NCBI GenBank assembly: GCA_965230185.1
Contig: OZ245995.1
Coordinates: 992,001-1,056,000, forward strand
DNA from: Motiliproteus sp965230185
GTDB taxonomy: Bacteria; Pseudomonadota; Gammaproteobacteria; Pseudomonadales; Balneatricaceae
Length of the DNA stretch: 64,000 nt
Direction: 5' to 3'
The notes beneath the pieces are model-generated. The model ran no database searches and was not told where the DNA came from. It worked only from the letters and a program-made list of their open reading frames with translations. This document shows, piece by piece, positions 26,867-36,024 of this stretch. The position numbers and the translations under genes were made by a program. The stretch's first letter is position 1; each line of letters opens with the position of its first letter.

Positions 26867-27769
26867 TTACTGCTCGCCGCAGGCCAGAGCGACTTTGGAG
26901 CCGTTGTGGCGACCTATTTTTCGGGTGATGAACTGTCCGGCGGCGATCAGTCTGTTGAGATCGACTCCGGTTTCGATGCCCAGTCCGTTCAGCATATAGA
27001 CCACGTCTTCGGTGGCGACATTGCCGGAAGCCCCTTTTGCGTAGGGGCAGCCACCGAGACCTGCCACCGAAGTATCGATTACCGCCAGTCCTTCCTCCAG
27101 TACCGCATACAGATTGGCCAGCGCCTGACCGTAGGTGTCATGGAAGTGAGCAGCGAGACTGGTCATCGGGATTCTGGCGGCCACCGCCTCCAGCATCCGT
27201 TTGGCTTTCAGGGGGGTACCGGTACCGATGGTGTCACCCAGAGAGATCTCATAGCAGCCCATATCGTAGAGCAGCGAGCTGACCTCGGCGACTTTTTCCG
27301 GCTCTATAGCGCCCTCGTAAGGGCAGCCCAGAGTGGTGGATACGTAACCACGGACTCGCAGCCCCTCTTTCAGGGCGGTTTCCAGCACCGGCTGAAAACG
27401 CTCGATGCTCTCGGCAATTGTGCAGTTGATGTTTTTACGGGTGAAACTCTCAGAGGCCGCGCCAAACACCGCGACCTCTTCGACACCGGCTGCAATGGCG
27501 GCTTCCAGTCCCTTCATGTTGGGAGTCAGCGCCGCATAGGTCACGCCGGGGCGACGGTTAATCGCCGCCATCACGGCAGCGGCATCGCCCATTTGTGGCA
27601 CCCATTTCGGCGACACAAAGCTGGCGGACTCGATATAACTGAGCCCGGCCGCTCCCAGTCTGTCGATCAGCTCCACCTTGACGGCGGTTTCGATCACCGG
27701 ACCCTTTTCGTTCTGCAGGCCGTCGCGGGGGCCGACCTCAACGATGCGGACCTTTGCGGGCAGATTCAT
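26867..27769 (-). CDS. liuE: Hydroxymethylglutaryl-CoA lyase
   Basis: Cleaves HMG-CoA to acetyl-CoA and acetoacetate, the final step of leucine degradation. It has 300 residues. VRIVEVGPRDGLQNEKGPV near the start and the active-site signature SVAGLGGCPYAKGASGNVAT near residue 228 (reactive cysteine in GGCPYA) are diagnostic. It starts one base after the liuD stop, so the two are translationally coupled. The same enzyme is called mvaB or hmgL in other species. The acetoacetate produced is the substrate of the divergent acetoacetyl-CoA synthetase. Confidence 0.96.
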   Translation of the reverse strand: MNLPAKVRIVEVGPRDGLQNEKGPVIETAVKVELIDRLGAAGLSYIESASFVSPKWVPQMGDAAAVMAAINRRPGVTYAALTPNMKGLEAAIAAGVEEVAVFGAASESFTRKNINCTIAESIERFQPVLETALKEGLRVRGYVSTTLGCPYEGAIEPEKVAEVSSLLYDMGCYEISLGDTIGTGTPLKAKRMLEAVAARIPMTSLAAHFHDTYGQALANLYAVLEEGLAVIDTSVAGLGGCPYAKGASGNVATEDVVYMLNGLGIETGVDLNRLIAAGQFITRKIGRHNGSKVALACGEQ

Positions 27770-27770
27770 C

Positions 27771-29765
27771 TCAGGACTCCTCTGTTTCGGCCGGCGTCAG
27801 TTCCAGCAGTTCGGCACCCTCGTCCACCAGGTCTCCCGGCTTGTAGAACAGCTCGGCGACGGTGCCATTCCAGGGGGCGGCGATGGTCTGTTCCATCTTC
27901 ATGGCTTCGATAACGATCAGCCCTTCGCCGGCTTCCACCTGGCTGCCGGGCTCTTTCAGGATCGCCACCACAGTGCCGTTCATGGGGGCGCACAGTGAGC
28001 CGGCACTGTCATCCTCATGTTCACCGAATACTTCGATATGGCGTTCACAGACGAAGCTGACACCGTCACGGAACAGGGTCAGCTGCTGGCCCTGCTGGAA
28101 CACCGAGACGCTGAACTGGTGCCCGTTGAGCGTCGCTGTCAGGGTGTCGCCATCCAGCTGACCGCGAACCTCGTAGCTGGTGTTGTTAAGGGTGATTTCG
28201 TAGCCCCGGGCCACTTCCAGTACATTGACCCGGTAGCTGTGCTCGCCGTGAACCAGCTCATAGGGATGGGCAAAGTTGCTGTTCAGGCGCCAGTTGTTGA
28301 GACGGTTGAACGGCGAGGTCGGGTCCTGCGGGTTAACCGAGGCACGTTTGCGGTCCAGAGTCAGGTAACAGGCCGCCAGGGCGATGGACTGCTCCTGATG
28401 ACCGTCGACAGTGCGGAACAGGTCCTGCTGGTTCTTTTCGATAAAGCCGGTATCGACATCAAACGCACGGAAGGCCGGTGCGCTGACCAGGTTACCGAGA
28501 AATGCCAGATTGGTGGTCAGTCCGCAGATCTGGTAATCCTTCAGGGCACTGCTCATACGGGACAGCGCCTGATCACGGCTCTCGTCCCAGACAATCAGTT
28601 TGGCGATCATCGGATCGTAATAGATGCTCACTTCATCGCCTTCCATAACGCCGGTATCCACCCTTACATGGCGGTTCTCCTGCGGAGTGCGCAGGTAGCT
28701 GAGAGTACCGGTGGCCGGCAGGAAGTCATTGTCCGGATCCTCGGCGTAGACCCGCACTTCGACGGCGTGGCCTTCGACTCTTACCTGCTCCTGAGTCAGC
28801 GGCAGGTCTTCACCGGCGGCTACTCGCAGCTGCCACTCCACCAGGTCCTGGCGGGTGATCATTTCCGAGACCGGATGCTCTACCTGCAGCCGGGTGTTCA
28901 TTTCCATAAAGTAGAAGGAGCCGTCCTCATCATAGAGAAATTCAACGGTACCGGCGCCGACGTAGTTAATGGCCCGTGCGGCACGGACCGCCGCCTGACC
29001 CATAGCCTTGCGAATATCATCCGGAATATTGGGGGCGGGAGCTTCCTCGATCACCTTCTGGTGACGACGCTGGACCGAACAGTCGCGGTCGGCCAGGTAG
29101 ACGGCGTTGCCGGCTTTATCGGCAAACACCTGGAGTTCCACGTGGCGTGGACGGGTGAGGTATTTTTCCACCAGCAGGTCGCCGTTACCGAAGCTGCTTT
29201 CACCTTCCCGGCGAGCGGCGTCGAAGGCTTCATCGAACTCGCTTTCTTCCCAGACCACTCGCATGCCTTTGCCGCCGCCACCGGCGACCGCTTTCAGCAG
29301 GACCGGGTAGCCACAACGCTGGGCTTCCCGGCGGATCAGGTCACGGTCCTGGTCGGCTCCGTGGTAGCCCGGTACCAGCGGTACCTCGGCGTCTCCCATA
29401 ATGCGCTTGGCCGCGCTCTTGGAGCCCATGGCGTCGATGGCCGGGGCCGGCGGGCCGATAAACTCGATACCGGCTTCCTCACAGGCACGGGCGAAATCAG
29501 CATTCTCCGACAGGAATCCATAGCCGGGATGAATGGCCTGGGCGCCGGCGCGTTGTGCCAGTTCCAGAATCAGGTCGGCTTTCAGGTAGCTGTCCTTGCT
29601 GGGAGCGGGTCCCAGCAGAAAGGCTTCGTCAGCCAGGGCGACATGGCGGGCATTGCGATCCGCTTCGGAATAAACGGCGACACACTGGATGCCCATACGA
29701 TGGGCGGTGTCGATGATTCGGCAGGCGATTTCCCCGCGGTTAGCAATCAGAATTTTATTAAACAT
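27771..29765 (-). CDS. liuD: Methylcrotonyl-CoA carboxylase, biotin-containing alpha subunit
   Basis: ATP-dependent biotin carboxylase plus biotin carrier subunit acting on 3-methylcrotonyl-CoA. It has 664 residues. The biotin carboxylase part spans about 1-445 (MFNKILIANRGEIACRIIDT, AVAGGGGKGMRVV, MNTRLQVEHPVSEMITRQDL). A linker/BT domain follows, and the biotinyl domain is at about 585-664 with the biotin lysine in EAMKMEQ. The gene context with liuA, liuB and liuC separates it from propionyl- or geranyl-CoA carboxylases, though a related substrate cannot be excluded from sequence alone. Confidence 0.95.
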   Translation of the reverse strand: MFNKILIANRGEIACRIIDTAHRMGIQCVAVYSEADRNARHVALADEAFLLGPAPSKDSYLKADLILELAQRAGAQAIHPGYGFLSENADFARACEEAGIEFIGPPAPAIDAMGSKSAAKRIMGDAEVPLVPGYHGADQDRDLIRREAQRCGYPVLLKAVAGGGGKGMRVVWEESEFDEAFDAARREGESSFGNGDLLVEKYLTRPRHVELQVFADKAGNAVYLADRDCSVQRRHQKVIEEAPAPNIPDDIRKAMGQAAVRAARAINYVGAGTVEFLYDEDGSFYFMEMNTRLQVEHPVSEMITRQDLVEWQLRVAAGEDLPLTQEQVRVEGHAVEVRVYAEDPDNDFLPATGTLSYLRTPQENRHVRVDTGVMEGDEVSIYYDPMIAKLIVWDESRDQALSRMSSALKDYQICGLTTNLAFLGNLVSAPAFRAFDVDTGFIEKNQQDLFRTVDGHQEQSIALAACYLTLDRKRASVNPQDPTSPFNRLNNWRLNSNFAHPYELVHGEHSYRVNVLEVARGYEITLNNTSYEVRGQLDGDTLTATLNGHQFSVSVFQQGQQLTLFRDGVSFVCERHIEVFGEHEDDSAGSLCAPMNGTVVAILKEPGSQVEAGEGLIVIEAMKMEQTIAAPWNGTVAELFYKPGDLVDEGAELLELTPAETEES

Positions 29766-29837
29766 TACGTAACCTTCGTTGTTCTTATCCGGGACAGAGG
29801 CTGCAGCCAGAGCCGTCGGGGCTCATGGCCGGGCGGC

Positions 29838-30641
29838 TTATGCCAGCCAGCCGGGTTTACGTTTATTCAGAAAGGCCGACAATCCTTCCTGGCCCTCTTC
29901 GCTGACGCGGATATCGGCGATACGCTGAGCGGTATCGTCGATCACTTCATCGCTGATGGCCTTGTGGCTGACCGCGAACACCAGCGATTTAGCGGCGGTG
30001 ACCGCTCGGGGGCTGTTGCCCAGCAGCGCTTTCAGCAGCCGTTCCGCGGCGCTGTCCAGCAGGCCGGCGTCTTCCACCACTTCGTGAACCAGGCCGAACT
30101 GCTGCGCCTCGCGACTGCTGAAGGCTTCGGCGGTGAGGAAGTAGCGGCGCGACTGGCGTTCACCGATAGCGCGGACCACATAGGGGCTGATCACCGCCGG
30201 AATCAGGCCGATCTTCACTTCGCTGAGGCAGAAGGCGCTGGTCTCGCAGGCCACCACCATGTCACAGCAGGCGGCCAGTCCCACGGCACCGCCGTAGGCC
30301 GCTCCCTGCACCAGGCAGATGGTCGGTTTCGGCATGTCGTTGAGCAGCTGCATCAGGCGAGCCAGCCGGCCGGCGTCTTCGAGGTTCTCCTGATGATTGT
30401 TGTCCGCCATCCGCCGCATCCAGTTGAGGTCGGCGCCGGCGGAAAAGTTCTTGCCGTTGGAGCGCAGGATCAGCGCCCTGACGTTGTCATCTTCGGTCAG
30501 CGTTTCCAGATGGCCGATCAGTTGGCCGATAATGTCGTCATCGAAGGCGTTATGGACCTCCGGGCGGTTCAGGCAGAGAGTGGCGACGCCGCGTTCATCT
30601 CTGTTCAGCAGAACTCGTGCTTCTGTACTGGTATCAGACAC
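29838..30641 (-). CDS. liuC: Methylglutaconyl-CoA hydratase
   Basis: Crotonase-fold hydratase converting 3-methylglutaconyl-CoA to HMG-CoA. It has 267 residues. The oxyanion-hole segment RSNGKNFSAGADLNWMRRM lies near 60-78 and the second active-site segment GAAYGGAVGLAACCDMVVA near 110-128, with the CoA-binding SEVKIGLIPAVISPYVV following. SAGADLNWM is typical of the LiuC/AUH group. It sits between liuB and liuD, with gaps of about 48 and 72 bases. Confidence 0.95.
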   Translation of the reverse strand: MSDTSTEARVLLNRDERGVATLCLNRPEVHNAFDDDIIGQLIGHLETLTEDDNVRALILRSNGKNFSAGADLNWMRRMADNNHQENLEDAGRLARLMQLLNDMPKPTICLVQGAAYGGAVGLAACCDMVVACETSAFCLSEVKIGLIPAVISPYVVRAIGERQSRRYFLTAEAFSSREAQQFGLVHEVVEDAGLLDSAAERLLKALLGNSPRAVTAAKSLVFAVSHKAISDEVIDDTAQRIADIRVSEEGQEGLSAFLNKRKPGWLA

Positions 30642-30689
30642 CGTTATCTCCTTGTCAAAGCTGGTTTCAGGACAATCCCGGGGGCCGGA

Positions 30690-32300
30690 TTACATCCGGA
30701 AGATCCCGAAGCGGGTGTCTTCGATCTCTTTATTCAGGGCAGCGGCCAGTCCCATGCCGATTACATCCCGGGTCTGCACCGGGTCGATAACGCCGTCATC
30801 CCAGAGCCGGGAGCTGGCGTAGTAGGGATGCCCCTGGTGTTCGTACATGTCGAGAATTGGCTGCTTCAGCTTCTGCTCGTCCTCGGCAGACAGGGTCTCG
30901 CCGCTCTGTTCCAGGTTGTCCCGCTTGACCTGAGCCATCACGCCGGCGGCCTGCTCGCCGCCCATCACCGAGATCCGGGCATTCGGCCACATCCACAGGA
31001 AGTTAGGATCGTAGGCGCGACCGCACATACCGTAGTTGCCGGCACCGAAGCTGCCGCCGATCAGTACCGTCAGTTTCGGTACTTCGGCACAGGACACCGC
31101 AGTAACCATCTTGGCGCCGTGCTTGGCGATGCCCTCGGCTTCATATTTGGAGCCGACCATAAAGCCGGTGATGTTCTGCAGGAACAGCAGCGGAATCTTG
31201 CGCTGGCAGCACAATTCGATGAAATGAGCACCCTTCTGTGCCGATTCGGAATAGAGCACACCGTTATTGGCGATGATGCCGACCGGATAGCCATGAATGC
31301 GGGCGAAACCGGTGACCAGGGTCGTGCCGTAAAAACGCTTGAACTCGTCGAAGTCGGAGCCGTCGACGATACGGGCGATCACTTCACGAACGTCATAAGG
31401 CTTCTTCAGATCGGTACCGACGATGCCGTAGAGCTCTTCGGCCGGATAGAGGGGCTCGACACCGGGCTGGACGTCGAGGCTGATCTGCTTCTTACGATTG
31501 AGGCGGGCGACGGCATTGCGGGCCAGTTCCAGTGCGTGCTTGTCATTCTGGGCGTAATGGTCGGCGACACCGGAAGTTTTGCAGTGGACATCGGCGCCAC
31601 CCAGATCTTCGGCGGTGACCACTTCACCGGTGGCGGCTTTTACCAGCGGAGGACCGGCCAGGAAGATGGTGCCCTGGTTGCGGACAATGATGCTCTCATC
31701 GGCCATGGCCGGCACATAGGCGCCGCCGGCGGTGCAGAGTCCCATCACCACGGCGATCTGAGGAATGCCTTTGGCAGACATCCGGGCCTGGTTGTAAAAA
31801 ATGCGACCGAAATGATCGCGATCGGGAAAAACATCGTCCTGACGGGGCAGGTTGGCGCCGCCGGATTCCACCAGATAGATGCAGGGGAGGTGGTTCTTTT
31901 CGGCAATGGCCTGAGCACGCAGATGTTTCTTGACGGTGATCGGCGCGTAGGAGCCGCCTTTAACGGTCGGATCGTTGGCGACGATCATGCATTCCTGGCC
32001 GCTGACCCGGCCGATACCGGTGATAACGCCGCCGGCGGCATACTCTTCACCGTCGTACAGCTTGTGGCCGGCCAGTTGGGACAGCTCCAGGAAGGGGGAA
32101 CCCTCGTCCAGCAGATGGTTGATGCGCTCGCGGGGCAGCAGTTTGCCACGGGCTTTGTGGCGTTCCTGGTATTTGTGACCTCCGCCCAGGGTGATCTCAT
32201 CGATCTTCGCTTTCAGATCTTCGACGATGCTCAGCATCGACTCCTGATTGGTCAGGAAATCCTGTGCGCGGCTGTTTATCTTTGTGGTAATCGTCGCCAT
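30690..32300 (-). CDS. liuB: Methylcrotonyl-CoA carboxylase, beta subunit
   Basis: Carboxyltransferase subunit that moves CO2 from biotin to 3-methylcrotonyl-CoA. It has 536 residues, both crotonase-like halves present. Landmarks are ARGKLLPRERINHLLDEGSP, YLVESGGANLPRQDDVFPD, FYNQARMSAKGIPQIAVVMG, the C-terminal TVLIGGSFGAGNYGMCGRAY and RISVMGGEQAAGVMAQV. AYDPNFLWMWPNARI is typical for acyl-CoA carboxylases of this type. It follows liuA after a strong hairpin. Confidence 0.97.
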   Translation of the reverse strand: MATITTKINSRAQDFLTNQESMLSIVEDLKAKIDEITLGGGHKYQERHKARGKLLPRERINHLLDEGSPFLELSQLAGHKLYDGEEYAAGGVITGIGRVSGQECMIVANDPTVKGGSYAPITVKKHLRAQAIAEKNHLPCIYLVESGGANLPRQDDVFPDRDHFGRIFYNQARMSAKGIPQIAVVMGLCTAGGAYVPAMADESIIVRNQGTIFLAGPPLVKAATGEVVTAEDLGGADVHCKTSGVADHYAQNDKHALELARNAVARLNRKKQISLDVQPGVEPLYPAEELYGIVGTDLKKPYDVREVIARIVDGSDFDEFKRFYGTTLVTGFARIHGYPVGIIANNGVLYSESAQKGAHFIELCCQRKIPLLFLQNITGFMVGSKYEAEGIAKHGAKMVTAVSCAEVPKLTVLIGGSFGAGNYGMCGRAYDPNFLWMWPNARISVMGGEQAAGVMAQVKRDNLEQSGETLSAEDEQKLKQPILDMYEHQGHPYYASSRLWDDGVIDPVQTRDVIGMGLAAALNKEIEDTRFGIFRM

Positions 32301-32398
32301 GGTGTAATCCCGAAAGAGTGTGTCTCTGTGTTGGCTGCTGTCTGACTCCGGTCAGTTCCGGTGCCTGCTCTGCAGGCGATCGTTGGTTATGTCAGCAA

Positions 32399-32421
32399 AG
32401 CCGCCGGCAGAGCCGGCGGCT
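32399..32421 (-). other. Intercistronic GC-rich hairpin between liuA and liuB
   Basis: Perfect 10-bp arms AGCCGCCGGC and GCCGGCGGCT around AGA, seven bases past the liuA stop. There is no T-run, so it more likely stabilises the liuA message or tunes read-through than ends transcription. Confidence 0.6.
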
Positions 32422-32427
32422 GTCGGA

Positions 32428-33594
32428 TCAGTTCTGGTTAAACAGTTCGCGACCGATCAGCATGCGGCGAATCTCGGAGGTTCCGGCACCGATCTCATAG
32501 AGCTTGGCGTCGCGCAGCAGGCGGCCGGTGGGGAACTCGTTGATATAGCCGTTGCCGCCCAGCAGCTGGATTGAATCCAGCGCCATCTTAGTGGCGATTT
32601 CCGCGGAGTAGAGGATGGCGCCGGCGGCGTCCTTACGGGTGGTCTCGCCACGGTCACAGGCCTGAGCGACGGCGTAAACGTAGGACTTGGCGGCATTCAT
32701 CTGGGTGTACATGTCGGCCACTTTGCCCTGTACCAGCTGGAATTCGCCAATGGAGCGGTTGAACTGCTTGCGGTCGCGGATGTACGGAACCACTACATCC
32801 ATGCAGGCGTCCATGATGCCCAGCGGGCCACCTGAGAGCACCAGACGCTCGTAGTCGAGGCCGCTCATCAGTACCTTAACGCCACCGTTCAGTTCACCGA
32901 GGATGTTTTCCTTCGGTACCACGCAGTCTTCGAATACCAGCTCACAGGTGTTGGAACCGCGCATACCCAGCTTGTCCAGCTTCTGGGCACGGGAGAAACC
33001 GGGAGCGTCACGCTCGATGATGAAGGCGGTGATACCGTGCGGGCCCTTGTCATGATCGGTCTTGGCATAAACCACGTAGACGTTGGCGTCGGGACCGTTG
33101 GTGATCCACATCTTGTTACCGTTGAGCAGGAAGTGATCGCCGTTATCGCGGGCGGTCAGTTTCATGCTGACCACATCGGAACCGGCATTGGGCTCGGACA
33201 TCGCCAGGGCGCCGATATGCTCGCCGCTGATCAGTTTCGGCAGGTATTTGTCGCGCTGTTCGTCGGTGCCGTTACGGTGGATCTGATTAACACAGAGGTT
33301 GGAGTGGGCACCGTAGGAGAGGGCGACGGAAGCGGACGCACGGCTGATCTCCTGCATGGCGACAACGTGCGCCAGGTATCCCATCTCGACACCACCGAAG
33401 CGCTCCTTGACGGTAATACCCAGCAGGCCCATGTCACCGAATTTACGCCAGAGGTCATTAGGAAACTCGTTTTCCTGATCGATCTGTTCCGCGCGGGGGG
33501 CAATTTCAGCGGCGGCGAAGGTGTTTATCTGCTCACGCAGCATGTCCATAGTTTCGCCGAGTCCGAAGTTGAATTCCTTATAGCTTGAGATCAT
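32428..33594 (-). CDS. liuA: Isovaleryl-CoA dehydrogenase
   Basis: FAD-dependent acyl-CoA dehydrogenase oxidising isovaleryl-CoA to 3-methylcrotonyl-CoA, the committed step of the pathway. It has 388 residues. FAD-binding landmarks are ALAMSEPNAGSDVVSMKLTA near 135 and NGNKMWITNGPDANVYVVYA near 160. The C-terminal half has YIRDRKQFNRSIGEFQLVQG and the segment QLLGGNGYINEFPTGRLLRD then YEIGAGTSEIRRMLIGREL. The Glu of LSGGPLGIMDACMD-region placement (FEDCVVPKENILG, LDYERLVLSGGP) fits isovaleryl-CoA dehydrogenases, whose catalytic base sits at the unusual mid-chain position. First gene of the operon. Confidence 0.96.
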   Translation of the reverse strand: MISSYKEFNFGLGETMDMLREQINTFAAAEIAPRAEQIDQENEFPNDLWRKFGDMGLLGITVKERFGGVEMGYLAHVVAMQEISRASASVALSYGAHSNLCVNQIHRNGTDEQRDKYLPKLISGEHIGALAMSEPNAGSDVVSMKLTARDNGDHFLLNGNKMWITNGPDANVYVVYAKTDHDKGPHGITAFIIERDAPGFSRAQKLDKLGMRGSNTCELVFEDCVVPKENILGELNGGVKVLMSGLDYERLVLSGGPLGIMDACMDVVVPYIRDRKQFNRSIGEFQLVQGKVADMYTQMNAAKSYVYAVAQACDRGETTRKDAAGAILYSAEIATKMALDSIQLLGGNGYINEFPTGRLLRDAKLYEIGAGTSEIRRMLIGRELFNQN

Positions 33595-33647
33595 GGGGTC
33601 GCCTCTGTGCTTATTGTTCGTTGTTTGGTGGTGGTCGTTATTTAACT

Positions 33648-33797
33648 ATACGCTATCGTATTGTTGAGCGTCGCGGATGTCAATACGGTACCGTATGTTT
33701 GATTTTAAGTATGGCACGGATTAAATATTCTGCAGGGCTGATCGCCGGATCTGTCCGGGTCTTTCAGGGGTTGATTTATAACAATACGGTGCCGTAT
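33648..33797. promoter_or_regulatory. Three palindromic operators in the liuA / aacS divergent control region
   Basis: Three copies of ATACG-N4-CGTAT lie at 33648-33661 (centre CTAT), 33683-33696 (ATACGGTACCGTAT) and 33784-33797 (ATACGGTGCCGTAT). The first two centres are 35 bases apart and the third is 101 further. The form, a short perfect inverted repeat, fits a TetR-type dimer site. The 342-base region carries no gene. No regulator gene is encoded next to the operon. Confidence 0.8.
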
Positions 33798-33936
33798 AGT
33801 TGGTGCTTTCGGTAACCTGGTACTGTCCGGTCTGTTGTCAGAACCAGGACCTGTGCTGACTGCCGGGCTGAGCGTGACCTGCTTTACTCAGCCACAGCAC
33901 CAGCGATAACCATCATAAGAACAGCGAGGATTTTCC

Positions 33937-35886
33937 ATGGACAGCCCACTCTGGACGCCGGATGAAACACAGATTGCCCGGTCGAATCTCACCGCCTTTA
34001 TGGCGCAGATCAACAGCAGATACGGGCTGAACATCAGCGACTATCCGCAGCTGCACCGCTGGAGCGTCGATAACAGCGAGCAGTTCTGGTCGGAGATGTG
34101 GGAGTACGGTGAAATCCGGGCGTCGGTGAAGGGTGACCAGGTGCTGGAAAACGGTGATCGTATGCCCGGTGCCCGCTGGTTCCCGCAAGCTCGGTTGAAC
34201 TTCGCTGAAAACCTGCTGCGTCGTCGCGATGATAAGACCGCGCTGGTGTTCCGTGGTGAAGATGGTCGTCGTCAGAGCCTGACCTTTGCCGAACTCTACC
34301 AGCGCACCGCAGCACTGGCTGCCGGGCTGAAATCTGCCGGCGTGGAGAAGGGGGATCGGGTGGCGGGCTTTATGCCGAACGTCATCGAAACCGTTGTCGC
34401 GATGCTGGCGACCACCAGCCTGGGGGCGGTCTGGAGCTCCTGTTCACCGGATTTCGGCATCAACGGCGTGCTGGATCGCTTCGGCCAGATCCGGCCGAAG
34501 GTGCTGTTTACCACCGATGGTTACTACTACAACGGTAAGACCCTGAACTCGCTGGAACGGGTGCAGGGGATCGCGGCGCAACTGGATTCCGTGGAGCGGA
34601 TCGTGGTGGTGCCTTTTGTCGGGACAACGCCGGATATCTCAGGCCTTGACCGCAGTGTACTGCTGGATGACTTCGCCGACGGCTCGGTAACGGAACTGAA
34701 TTTTGAGCAGGTGCCCTTCGATCATCCGCTCTATGTGATGTACTCCTCCGGCACCACCGGCGTGCCCAAGTGTATTGTCCACAGTGTCGGCGGCACCCTG
34801 ATTCAACACCTCAAAGAGCATCGGCTGCATACCGATCTCAGTGAAGAGGATGTGCTGTTCTACTACACCACCTGTGGCTGGATGATGTGGAACTGGCTGG
34901 TCAGCGGACTGGCGGTGGGAGCCACCGTCGCACTGTTCGATGGTTCGCCGTTTGCGCCGGAACCTCAGGTGCTGTTCGATATGGCTGAGCAGGAAGGCGT
35001 TACCGTTTTCGGCACCAGCGCCAAATATATTGCCGCGCTGGAGAAAGCGGGAGTAAAACCACGTGAGACTCACGATCTCAACAAACTGCGGGCGATTCTC
35101 TCCACCGGCTCGCCGCTGGCCCATGAGAGCTTCGATTACGTCTATCGGGATATCAAAGAAAACCTGCTGCTGGCCTCCATCTCCGGTGGCACCGACATCG
35201 TCTCCTGCTTCGCTCTGGGTTGTCCGATTCTGCCGGTTTACCGCGGTGAGCTGCAGTGTCTGGGACTGGGCATGGCGGTAGCGATCTATGACGATAATGG
35301 TCAGCCGGTGGAGCAGGCGAAGGGAGAACTGGTCTGCACCAGTCCTTTCCCGTCGATGCCGATCTGTTTCTGGGATGATCCGGACAACGCTAAGTTCAGA
35401 AGCGCTTACTTCGAGACTTTCGACAATATCTGGGCTCATGGCGATTACGGCGAGATTACCGAACATGGTGGGCTGATTATCCATGGCCGCTCCGATGCCG
35501 TGCTTAACCCCGGTGGAGTCCGTATCGGTACCGCCGAGATCTACCGTCAGGTGGAGAAGGTGGAAGAGGTGCTGGACAGTATCTGTGTGGGTCAGAACTG
35601 GCAGGATGATGTGCGGGTGGTACTGTTTGTCCGACTCCGTGACGGAGTGACGCTGACCGACGAGCTGATTCAGCGCATCCGTACTACCATCCGTGCCAAC
35701 ACCACGCCACGCCATGTGCCGGCTAAAGTGGTCCAGGTGGCAGATATTCCGCGAACCATCAGCGGCAAGATTGTCGAGCTGGCGGTCCGCAAGGTGATTC
35801 AGGGGGAAGAGGTGAAGAACAAAGATGCACTGGCCAACCCGGAAGCGCTGGAGCTTTACCGGGATCTGCCGGAATTGCAGAGCTGA
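33937..35886 (+). CDS. aacS: Acetoacetyl-CoA synthetase
   Basis: Adenylate-forming enzyme activating acetoacetate with ATP and CoA. It has 649 residues, the size of this subfamily. The N-terminal cap PLWTPDETQIARSNLTAFM and WSVDNSEQFWSEMWEYGEI is typical of AacS. The phosphate-binding loop is YSSGTTGVPKCIVHS near 270, and later HGDYGEITEHGGLIIHGRSD then GGVRIGTAEIY and PRTISGKIVELAVRK with the catalytic lysine in SGKIVE. Divergent from liuA and sharing its operators, it likely recovers the acetoacetate made by the HMG-CoA lyase. Confidence 0.95.
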   Translation: MDSPLWTPDETQIARSNLTAFMAQINSRYGLNISDYPQLHRWSVDNSEQFWSEMWEYGEIRASVKGDQVLENGDRMPGARWFPQARLNFAENLLRRRDDKTALVFRGEDGRRQSLTFAELYQRTAALAAGLKSAGVEKGDRVAGFMPNVIETVVAMLATTSLGAVWSSCSPDFGINGVLDRFGQIRPKVLFTTDGYYYNGKTLNSLERVQGIAAQLDSVERIVVVPFVGTTPDISGLDRSVLLDDFADGSVTELNFEQVPFDHPLYVMYSSGTTGVPKCIVHSVGGTLIQHLKEHRLHTDLSEEDVLFYYTTCGWMMWNWLVSGLAVGATVALFDGSPFAPEPQVLFDMAEQEGVTVFGTSAKYIAALEKAGVKPRETHDLNKLRAILSTGSPLAHESFDYVYRDIKENLLLASISGGTDIVSCFALGCPILPVYRGELQCLGLGMAVAIYDDNGQPVEQAKGELVCTSPFPSMPICFWDDPDNAKFRSAYFETFDNIWAHGDYGEITEHGGLIIHGRSDAVLNPGGVRIGTAEIYRQVEKVEEVLDSICVGQNWQDDVRVVLFVRLRDGVTLTDELIQRIRTTIRANTTPRHVPAKVVQVADIPRTISGKIVELAVRKVIQGEEVKNKDALANPEALELYRDLPELQS

Positions 35887-35917
35887 CAGGTGGCGAGCCG
35901 GTCAAACTGATCAGCAT

Positions 35918-35945
35918 AAGGGGATTCTCAGAATCCCCTTTTTTA
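35918..35945 (+). terminator. Rho-independent terminator of aacS
   Basis: Arms AAGGGGATTCT and AGAATCCCCTT followed by a run of T. Confidence 0.92.
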
Positions 35946-36024
35946 TGGTCGCTTTTTCGGGGTGTGAATGTCAGCCGCTGTCAGAATGCGCAGCAGTATC
36001 CTCAGATAATTAAAACAACAGGAG

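Noticed and set aside
28017..32345. A 1442-codon open frame on the plus strand opposite liuD, liuC and liuB
   Set aside because: It lies antisense to three clearly functional genes and follows from their codon bias in GC-rich DNA. Its composition is rich in His, Gln, Asp and Gly with no recognisable domain.
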